Positions 11,741 through 21,573 of a stretch of DNA of 64,000 bases are shown piece by piece (the first letter of the stretch is position 1; every line of letters starts with the position of its first letter). The translations under genes and the position numbers were made by a program. The notes beneath the pieces are model-generated. The model did no database searches. It had not been told where the DNA came from and saw only the letters and a program-made list of their open reading frames with translations. This DNA is from Haliclystus octoradiatus (taxonomy: Eukaryota; Cnidaria; Staurozoa; Stauromedusae; Haliclystidae), in contig OU744453.1 of the NCBI GenBank assembly GCA_916610825.1, positions 8,035,845 to 8,099,844 of the forward strand. The letters run 5' to 3'.

Positions 11741-12381
11741 AACTGCACTACTTTACTTTCAAAATACCCTATTGAGTATGGAGTGAAAGACTTCTAAATT
11801 TCCTTGGTCACTTCAAAATATTCCAATAGCAAAGCTCAATGTTAATTCCAATAGTTTGTTATGTATGATCATTCAACATAGTTCAAATGAAAATAGTTCA
11901 GAATTCCAATAGTTTGTTCAACGCAATAGCCATTAACATGTCTCAACTCTTAAGGATCAAGATTTCATAGAGAACAATCTTTAAGGGAAGAGTTTTTAAT
12001 GGGAAATTGTATCATTCTGGGTGTATGTGATGCCATATGATGATTAGTGATTTACTGTGATTGGTGCTTGTCATGTGATTAATAGTTGTTAGGAATATCA
12101 TGCATGTGTTGCTTCTCACATTTTTTTATCCTTGACGAGACGATCACATTAAAGTCGCATTAAAGAGAAGTTACTGCGACATATGCAATCACGCTCATAT
12201 GCTTTTAACGAGTTACAATACAAAAAGTACATTCATTTGACTTAAGAGATAATATATGTTAATCATTAGGCATATGTAGAAGTATCTCAAACTTTGTCGA
12301 TTTCTCATTAAATGATGGTTATAATTTGCAATTTGTTACGTCTTTCTAATATATGTTTTCTTATGATTTTTATCTTTGTAG

Positions 12382-12406
12382 ATGGCTCATACTTTCAAAT
12401 TATCAG
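12382..12406 (+). CDS. 25-nt microexon (exon 2) of PAN gene B
   Basis: Bounded by TTTTTATCTTTGTAG and CAG|GTAATATG. In phase 0 it encodes Met-Ala-His-Thr-Phe-Lys-Leu-Ser plus one G. That G joins AA at 18522 to make Glu and keeps the last exon in frame. The homologous segment on the minus strand at 4894-4918 has identical length and splice sites, which is strong support for an exon too short for ORF finding. Confidence 0.68.
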
Positions 12407-14439
12407 GTAATATGTCCCCAAAATATCAATAAGATCTCGTTAGCATATATATATAATATGAATAGTGCCATGCGGTTTTCGTTAGTAATTACCGTTAAAT
12501 ATTATCAAACAAGATCATTTTTTCGAAGAGTACTACTGCTGGTCGTTAATGCGAAACCAAATTTCAGATAACGCGGATATGTATCGAATATATTTCCTTA
12601 AGCCAAACAGTGAGGTATTCGGCACTAATAATCACGAGGAAGGGCACCAGGGAAATGTGAAACGAAAGAGTCATTTGTTTAGGAGATTATCTGGCACAAG
12701 ACAGTTTAACCCGCTTATGTGCAATTCGGACTCATAAATGAAGTTCCCGCTTATCTGCAACCTGGCTTTGAAACCCCTCAAAAAATTTTCTGGTCTATTC
12801 GTTGGTAAACAATTTCGACTAACTGAAAATTCCAATAAATGCAATGAAAACCGTTAGAAATTTTGACTTGTACTTAAGCGGGTTACATTGTTTTTCACAG
12901 GTTCCTAATGAGTCCCTCGAGAATCATTTAAATAAAGGAGTGATGACAACACACCCTGGTAATGCATTATGAGACCACGACCCCAGGATTCAATGTTATG
13001 CCACAACAACACGTGTAATTGTGACCGAAGTTATAGTTATTAATAAAATAAATTAATATATTTACTTCCAATGAAGCTGGCTATATAGAAGCATTCTGTT
13101 GCTCTCCGTTTTTCTTACTATTAGAGGAGGGCATTGCACAATGATTACAAATAATTTACCGAGTTAAATACAGTAACATTTACAAATCTGTTAAACTGCA
13201 CAGAAGTGTGTTTCTGTATGCTAGATTAGTTCAATCAATGATGGATCATAGTTTCAGCAAGCATCATGTATGTATTGTGGATGATACATAAATATTTCCA
13301 TGAAAAAGTCAATGATGCAAACATTCGTCAGATTCGAATTGATTATAACTTTAATTTAATTCTTTAAATACTCTACGATGCATCCAACACATTCTATAAA
13401 CACCAACATCCATTGTTATACAGGCCAAACAGAAAAACGTTCTCGAAATAAAAAGTTCTTGACATTGTCATTAAAGTTTGTTGAACTTTATTGATAATTA
13501 ACTCTAGCACTATAGATTTTTATTAAAATATTTTGTCACGCATTTTCTAAAATAATAATAATAACGTAAAGAACAGATGGAAAGTCGCAAAAGAGTATTC
13601 AAATAGTATTCGTGCATCTTTATTCAGGATTGAGGCTAGAATTCTAAGATACCGTTAAATATAACTCAGAGTTTTGGTTTTCTAGCATGAATTTGATTGT
13701 TGGAAGAAGGATGTGAAGTCTTTTTTGAGGCTTCATAACCTCATAAAATTCTGTTGAGTTGATAGTCAGATAATCAAACAGTCATATTTGCAACATATAC
13801 AGTAACAATACTTAAATCATGGAAATGCAATAAAGGTGTTGTGAAAACACTATGAGAATGTAAAAAAGAGAAAACCCCAAATTTGTAGACCACAAAAAGT
13901 TTGAAAACCATTAAAGAACATCCATATTCACCATACTGAAATGTGAATGTGCCATGGAAATGTCACGGAAAGGCCATGAAATTTCACGCCTTTTTCATGG
14001 TTTTGGTATCGGTAGTGATACATATGTGCTCGGTCCGATAAGTAAGACAAACTTCTTATAATATTATATGCTGAAAATATACAAGCAGATTTAAATCAAG
14101 GCTCGCTATGAATAAATTTGCGGTTAGGGCCACATTTATGCTCCAATAGATTGTTCAGAAATAAAAAATTCAAATTACTCTGCAAATATAGTTTCATAAA
14201 ATAAGTCATATCCACACTTGGAATAAATTAGCTGGTAATATTTGATCATTAACAGTTATCAAACAGTCTAAATTTTCTTCAAGATGGTGATTTCTCTGTA
14301 AATTTGCATATACAAGGCATTTTATTTACCATGATAACTTCTATCAAATGCAAACAAAAACACCAAAATCCAGAAATAGTTGAAGCAATATTATCACGTT
14401 GATCTGAGATGTCGTCTAGTCTGTGAAACGAAACCCAAT
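12407..14439. other. intron sequence of gene B, no recognised feature
   Basis: Two short ORFs (12353-12737) have no family resemblance beyond the microexon. I see no window-level repeat. Confidence 0.45.
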
Positions 14440-14795
14440 AAAATTCTCTCGTATCGATTATTTCGTGGAAAGCTGTGCCAAGCCTTTATACTGACTATGA
14501 TGACAGATTGAAGAAATTAAACATTTTTTCCCTTGAAATTCTCCGTGTAAAGCAGATTTATGCACATTCTTCATCATTATACATGAATATATATTTGTGT
14601 TCCCGTTATTGAACTTTTTAAATTTGTAAAAAGTAAAAACTCTTTACGGTCGCATACGCTTTCACTTACTCCGTTATGCATTCCAACATTAGATACTGTA
14701 AAAAGTTAGTTTTTCTACAGAGTAATTCCATGGTGGAACACATTGCCTGAGCTCTCGGTATCTTCCAATAGCTTTAATTCGTTCAAAAGATCCTA
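14440..14795 (+). pseudogene. LINE reverse-transcriptase C-terminal relic
   Basis: Pieces of the plus strand translate to decayed matches of the end of the ORF2 at 21574-24519: a DYDDRLKKLNIFSLEILRVK block (ORF2 has DYTDRLNKLDIESLEVRRIK) and later a VIPWWNTLPELS-like block (ORF2: VIPWWNSLSEKL) and NSFKRS. Stops and frameshifts throughout. Confidence 0.7.
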
Positions 14796-14968
14796 GGAAA
14801 TGTAAAATTTTCCCTTTTTTGTAAAGTATTTAATATCTAGAACATATTCAGCGTATTCACTATACAATATTCTTTCATCATCATTCAATTTGTTTAAACC
14901 TGTTTTTAATTTACACAAATTCTTACACAAATCGATAGGCCAGTACAGCAGTGCTATATGGCTATAAT

Positions 14969-15790
14969 CAGGGCGGATCCAGCCTGGTGCAAAAGGAGCA
15001 CTAGCACCAGTTCTTTTAATAACTTTCTTACTTAAAAACAATGCCGTTGTGACATATTTCTGTCTAGTTTACATCAACATTGTTCGTAGTAAGATGAAGG
15101 TAGTATTGGCATTGTCACCAGCATCGTGTGATTGGCCTGTTTATCTACAGTGCGTTCTCATGCGTCTGCCAATCGGTGGTCATAATTTCCATCCAGTCTG
15201 ATTTCTCGTCCAATAGATTGGTTCGATTTCGCACTAGTCGCATGACGTATCCGTAGCATTACATTGAAAGTACTCGACTAGTAACCAATCAAAGTGCTTT
15301 ATCTAACATTCCTAGCATTTTTCGCTCCAGTCTGCACCCCTAGAAAAATTTTAGCAATAAAAAGCATCGCGTGATCTTTATTTTTATGATGTCCTCATGT
15401 GAAACGAGAAAGTTTGAGTTCGCTTCCTTTTGATCATCTAATCAGATCCACAATGGCGACGATCAAAACTGTTTTGTTATTGCTGTTATAGTATTTTAAA
15501 TTGTTCTCGTTGTGGGAAGCAATGAGGATGAAGCGGTTGAAAATAATTTTTCAGTCTACTCATATATTTCATTGTACAATATCGATGACTATATTATTCA
15601 CGTTAGCCTTAAATGCATCCCAAAAGTTGCGTTTGATGTCCTCTACGGACTTCTATTTTCAAAACATGTACCAGAGTAAGATGCCCCCGGACCCCTTAGA
15701 AGTAAGGGACTTCGCCCCTCTTCAACCGGACTGCGTTCACTTTTTTGCACCAATTCTTCACCTAATAACTAAGATTCCCGAATTTATGAT
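14969..15790. mobile_element. hAT-like ends and relic
   Basis: A terminus CAGGGCGGATCCAGCC begins at 14969 like that of 10839-11740, followed by a TGGTGCAAAAGGAGCACTAG block. Pieces at 15680-15770 (CCCGGACCCCTT, ACTTCGCCCCTC) resemble the interior of such elements. I could not place a paired right end. The ORF at 15501-15794 is probably element sequence. Confidence 0.4.
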
Positions 15791-15799
15791 CTAGCATCT

Positions 15800-17213
15800 A
15801 ACACTCGGTATAAAATATGGTGAAACTGCTACTCAATTATCCAACTACAGTCAAGAATATACCAATCATGCTAGCTCAAATACAAGCTTGATCAGAAGGC
15901 ACAGTTGCTATAGCTATAGCCTCGAAATTTTAAACTTTAAACTAAAGTATCTTGAGTAATGTTTGGAAGTGAGTGCATGGCAAGAATGTTGAAATAAGCT
16001 GTTTTATCAATTCATCACATCAGGATTTTTAGTTTACTAGTTTGCGATAGCTGGTCAAGCTTATTCTCAACAATTTATAATTTTCTACAAAGAAGGGTGT
16101 CTTACATGTGATCTGAATTTGAAGGTACAAAAATTACGAATTAAGATAGTGAGTCTAACAGATGCTGCCTTCTCCAATTTTCCTATGTTAATGATATACA
16201 TGAGAAAGCTACTCGATTCTGATTGGCTAAGACGAAAGCTGCCGTTATTTATTCCCATTTTTTTCTTGAAAACAATGCATAACAGGAAAAACGATGCAAA
16301 AAGCGTAAACAGTGCAAAACTCGAAGAACAATTTGCAAAAATGAAATCTAACTTTTAGTGGTATAGGGAACAATCGAACTCAAAATGAAACAATAGCAAT
16401 GTGATATAGAAAACCAGCAGGAATGTGAACCTTCTCTGGCACATCTACTTCTAAATTGCAACATAGCTGACACAGTTTAAAATATTTTGAGTCAGAAACA
16501 AAAAAAGAAATTAAAAATCATGTTAAATTTCAGAACAATATTTCAATAGTTATACAATACAAGGAAAATTAAGAAGTTTGAGTTCAGGACTAAATAAGCC
16601 ATTGTTTTGATGACGAGTTCCGAATCCGATTCAATCACTGCGCAGTCATTTCCATTGAAATTTTCATGCGTATAATTCAAAGGTAAATTCATACGTTTCC
16701 ATGTTCAATTCTGAAGTAACTTGAGATGCACTCGCCGTGCAAATTATTGTTGGAATAGGAAATTTTTGCTGGAATTTGTGATTATCTTCTATACGAATTG
16801 ACTATTATATGAATTGTGATCGAGAATTAATTTCTATGAAAATGTGTGATTTGTAGCGTACGTCATTATCTATTGTAATTGTAATATTGTAAACTTCCTG
16901 TAAACCTATTGTAAACCTCCTATTGTATAAATCTTCTGTTTGTTTGTAAATGAACTCTCTTTAGCTATCGACCATTAACAAGTAAGGTTGGTCCTGTCAT
17001 AGAGGCTCTGCAACCAAATGTTATCTACATAATCATTACACAGTTCTCTGCCTACCGTCATTAGAACAAGAAATAAATAACGATTCATCACTGTCTCGTC
17101 TATGTGTATTTTCTAGTAACAATTTATCCTTTATCTCAATCCACGATCGTTACAGATTATCTTACTGACTACAATTTGAATTGTGATGGAAACTTAGTTA
17201 TAAACGATTAAAC
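15800..17213. other. intron sequence of gene B, no recognised feature
   Basis: AT-rich with no supported gene. The ORF at 16119-16358 shows no family features. Confidence 0.4.
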
Positions 17214-18495
17214 AAATAGTTCATACTTTCCGTGAACTATGCTCTGATAGCACCACGAGAGGCACGTAAGGAGAAAACGAGAAGGCATCAGAAAATTACG
17301 AGCCGCCTCGGCGAGTAATTTTCGCCTTCGAGTTTTCTCCTGAAGTGACTCGAGTGGTGCTATCAGAGCATAGTTCACGGAAAGTATGAACTATTTAGTT
17401 TAGAACATAGCCAACCCCGATTTGTGAATGTTTTATACGTTTTTTCAAAGCATTTTCTGACCTTACAATCCATGATCAAGTATGCAATTCTCCTATTTTC
17501 GTGACGTCACCGGAAGAAAGCTGAGTCGAGAGCTGTACACTTGCTTTTTTGAAATCAACTAAAAGCTGCGAGGAAAAATTGATATCGAGAAATTTATATT
17601 CCTCTTCTTGAAATTAAAAGAATGGATGCTTAACATCGTTTTCTTACATAGTCATGGATTCTTATCTTTAAACAATATTTTCTATTTTTTATGTGAGTTA
17701 TTCATTATGGAAAACTGACTGGGAAAACTTGAAAAGGAAAGAAAATGTTTCTTACTTATAATTTGAAGAATTTCGTAAAAAGCCGTGAACGTGGAGAAAG
17801 AAATGAAACTAAGAAAGATTTATTGACTAAATGTTTGCTAATTGCCTATTTAAAAGAGCAGATTATTGAATTTATGATAACTTTTTAGCTAACTGATTAT
17901 CTAATGTTGATAACTTTCATTTGGAGAAATGGTTTAATTATTTGAAATTTTAGCGGTTGAATTTGTTTAGCCTATGTTTTGGTTTTGATAGCTTATCGAA
18001 AGCTTTCCTTTCTAGTTCTATGCCAGTTAGTGCTTATACTTATATCTAGGAACTTGAAAAAACTGGCCATAAAAAGACAAGGGAATGTATTAATTTAATA
18101 AAGTTATATGATGTTTTTACAATTATCAATACTGTAAAAGTTAGGCAAATTGTTTTTGAATTGTTAATTTGTGCAAAATATTTCTATACATTTTAAACAT
18201 GTTTGTTTACTAGCTTAGATATTTCACCCAGAGCCATTTGATTCATTTTGAACAACTGAGGCACTGCATGAAACAGTAACTCAATAAAATTGTATATGAC
18301 TCTACAAATATTTGCTTTTTACTTTTTATTACTTGCCAGTTTATAATGCCATATTTAAATAATTATCGGTTGTTTGGTAATTTCATAAATTTCTGGAAAT
18401 CGACGGGGTCAAGCTCGGCTATGGTGAAATGGCGTTATTGGCGTTAACCAATCAAATTGCAAGAATAAATCGTAGCAGATCCTCGATATGTTCTA
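17214..18495 (+). repeat. repeat A, copy 1, with 183-bp terminal hairpin
   Basis: 17214-17396 is an imperfect palindrome of 183 bp (outer arm AAATAGTTCATACTTTCCG and complement) with a GC-rich apex GAGCCGCCTCGGCGAG. The body to 18495 recurs inverted at 33676-34913 with high identity, including a conserved CRE-like GTGACGTCAC (17501-17510) followed here by CGGAAG. The far end (TCGACGGGGTCAAGCTCGGC to ATATGTTCTA) stops only 27 bp before the last exon of gene B. No coding frame. A decayed direct copy is at 19660-20460. Confidence 0.75.
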
Positions 18496-18521
18496 AATGT
18501 ATATCTATACTTCAATTTCAG

Positions 18522-18949
18522 AAACAGTTCTAGCTGACGATGATCCACTTTGCTTTAAAGGGATGGGTGACAACCCTGGAATCTTCAAATTTGGATTGGA
18601 AAGTGGGGAATACAGGATTATAATCAGCTATATCAAAGGTGGTGTCACATGTTCAAGTACAGGGAAAGCTACTCGATTTGGTTGCTTTTACAATGGATAC
18701 TTATATCCGATTAACATAGTGGTGTCAGAATACAACAAAGGTGCTCTTGTTATCGAACACACGGATTTGAATGATTTCGAAGGAAGTGGAGAATTTACAA
18801 CTTACGCTGCAACGAAATCTTTTTTCGACTTTACTGAAAATAAAAATTATGAATTATGGTATCGGGATGACTACACTGATCACTATGATAGCGATAACCT
18901 TGGAGAAACATGTGTTTCTGTCTATGCACAACCAAGAATATCCGGATAA
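18522..18949 (+). CDS. last exon of PAN gene B: 4-Cys domain
   Basis: Preceded by TTCAATTTCAG. Read in phase 1 it encodes about 142 residues to TAA at 18947. The exon at 28273-28697 encodes the same domain. Shared positions include four Cys (LCFKG, VTCSS, FGCFY, GETCVSVY), DN/DKPG, FxLESGxY, PI-x-V-x-VSE, KG and YELWYxDDYxDH. The alternating hydrophobic pattern suggests a beta-sandwich, and four conserved Cys suggest two disulfides. I do not recognise the family. The acidic DDYTDHYDSD stretch could bind calcium (inference). Joined to 8756 and 12382 it would complete a secreted protein. Confidence 0.7.
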
Positions 18950-19659
18950 TGAAGGAAATACTGTAGGCAAATACAAAAGGCCCAATTATCATGTCCAATT
19001 ATCTAATGTTCAAATGATGAAGCAACTCTATCCGTGAGAGTAAATTTACAGTTCTATCTCGCTATATAACATGACACATAGTTGACAAATAATCAAGCGA
19101 AAAAGGATAATGAACACTAGGAGTACTAGGTTCTTATATTCGTTTTTTTTTAAACAAGAGCATACAAGATCAATCTCAACATGTAAAACCTTCTGCCTAT
19201 AATTTCACATAGCATAAAGATTTGAGCGAACTCTACAATGAATCAGCAATAATTCAACACAGTATGATATCATCCAATAGGATTATACTCTACTACAATT
19301 ATAATTATGTTAGATAATCATTCCAGTGCAGGTTGATTACAATATGAGTGATATATACTGTCATGACGACCATGATTCAGCATGATAACGCATACTAAAT
19401 ATATAAGTAATTACAATGAATACAACTTTAACGTTTGTAATGATACAACAAAAAACAAAGATTGAAAATTCCACTTTAACCTTAAACTGTTTTCAATGTT
19501 TAATTCCTGAATTCAGTATAGCTAATGGATTAGATTATTCACAGCTCCATACTCACTATGTGTATATAACTTTACATATTTGAAGGAAAGTTAAATATAA
19601 AATAAATAAATAAAATAACGAAACAGACCTGGTTGATTTTATCAGCAGTTTACTGAAAA
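18950..19659. other. 3' flank of gene B, possible poly(A) region
   Basis: AATAAA-type hexamers cluster at about 19590-19615. Otherwise no feature. Confidence 0.35.
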
Positions 19660-20460
19660 AATAGCTTATACTTCACGCTCTCGTAGCACATCGAGAGGCA
19701 CCTAAGGGGAAAACGAGAAGGCATCACGAACCGCTGCAACTAGTGATTTTCGTCTTCTGCTTTTATCCCAGAGATGGCTCGAGTTGTTCTATGATAGCAT
19801 AATTAACGGAAAGTGTGAACAATCTGGCTTAGAACGTAAGCAACCCTGATTTGTGACTGCTTGGTTTTTTTCAGAGCATTTGAACAATTTCATCACATGG
19901 ACGCCTATTAATGCCGAATTGTAACACTACTCTAGCATAGTACCCGGAGCAAAGTAATTGCGAATTTCAATTTGAATAACGTATATGATAAAAATGATCC
20001 CAATTCTAGTGCTGATGCATTGTGGTTGACTAAAAGGATAAAAACATCAGCTACTCTGTTAACCATCTCTCAATCATATAAACAAGTCACCACAACACTT
20101 CCCAAAAGCGATGTTACTTCCATTGCATTGCCATGAAAACATTCTTTAAAAAAAGTTCAGTGATCAAACATGTTTTTTCGCCATCGGAAGAAGTCTGAGG
20201 CAAGAACTATACACTTGCTTTGAATTTTCGATTCCATTTAAATCTGCGAGGAAAAAATTGACATCAGTTGAAAAATAAAAGTTGAAAATAATATAGATTC
20301 TTAACATGATCCTTGTCATACAATATTATGGATTCATAGTTAGTTTTTTAGTGTGTTTCTAGTACGGCAAACTGACTGGGAAAAGGAAATGCATGTGTTC
20401 CATATTAGATGCAAATCGTAAAAAAGTCTAATTGAAATAGCTTACTTGTATATAGATTAC
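19660..20460 (+). repeat. repeat A, decayed third copy
   Basis: Direct-orientation match to 17220-17800: a degraded hairpin at about 19680-19815 (CGAGAGGCACCTAAGG, AAAACGAGAAGGCATCA), then CTTAGAACGTAAGCAACCCTGATTTGTGA, CGGAAGAAGTCTGAG and ACTGACTGGGAAAA blocks. Roughly 150-200 bp of unrelated sequence (about 19900-20150) interrupts it. It shows that repeat A is a dispersed family and not only intron sequence shared by two genes. Confidence 0.6.
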
Positions 20461-21389
20461 GAGAATAGCATATTTTCCACTAATGTCGTCAATCAATCTT
20501 GGATTACTTATTCAGTTCTAAAATTGAATTGGACTCAGCTCGTTGCCATACTGTTATCGGTCATATCCTCAATGCCTGAAATGCTGATTATTATAAAATT
20601 TGACATTGGCAAGTGACAGGGTTACCATTTGAACATATTTATATTTAGTTTTGAGCTTATTGATTAGAGTTTCAAATTATTTGTTGAGAAAAATCATTTT
20701 CCAATAAACGCAGATAGTCCTATCAATCTAGATCGAAAAAACATGGAGCAAAGGACAAATTGCAACACAAGCTTTTTCACAGATTCTAGAATAGCTTAAC
20801 AAAATACTAAATTTCGAGAAAAATGAAGGTGGCGGAACTTTACTTTATTTGCATTTAAAGTCGCAAATTATTAACCCTTTCTAAAACGTCATTATGTCTC
20901 CAACAAAACGTTTGCTCACAGGCTAAGCGTGACATGTTTTCAGAAATGTGTCAAATTTTGATCGAAAGACAATACAACAAGATTCGTTCGCGTATCATTC
21001 AGGTTGCGTATGATTTTTTATGATTTAATGATGAAATGATACACTTTCCTCCTAATTTTGGTACTCAAAGATATTTGATACGAATATACTCTCTCACGAA
21101 ATAGTTCTCAATGGAATGTTATCAGTTCGATGGTTCTTCCAGTGTTACATTGCTGGGAAAAACAAAAGATGACAGGAGGCATTATCAAGGCTTCAAAGTA
21201 AAAATCTGTAGAAATTCATTAACACTTACTGTATTGGCTTCCCATTAGGCCAGAATCAAGGTTAGTATTTTAATTAAAGTAAGTGAGACATATTTTTAAT
21301 GAATTATATGTTTTTATATAACGAAAACATCATCGATCAAGGACTAACGTAGATGAGAATATCTTTAAGGATTTCACAGGCAAAATTTT
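20461..21389. other. no recognised feature
   Basis: No supported gene or repeat between the repeat A relic and the LINE 3' end. Confidence 0.45.
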
Positions 21390-21573
21390 TCATTTCATTT
21401 CATTTATTTTGTCAAAATTGACAGGCAAAACAAAGGAGAGTCACATAATATGATCTCTCACTAAAATGTAGCCTAGTTACAACTGATGTTAATAAAAATT
21501 GATATAAATTTAAGCATGCAAAATTATTGATCGATTTACATTACGTTGTTTTATAATTACTAAGTGCCGTAAA

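Noticed and set aside
12353..12737. two overlapping plus ORFs as genes
   Set aside because: First one is the microexon read in the wrong frame with intron; second has no family features.
17214..17396. a miRNA precursor
   Set aside because: The palindrome is a repeat terminus found in several copies and far longer and more GC-apical than a miRNA hairpin.
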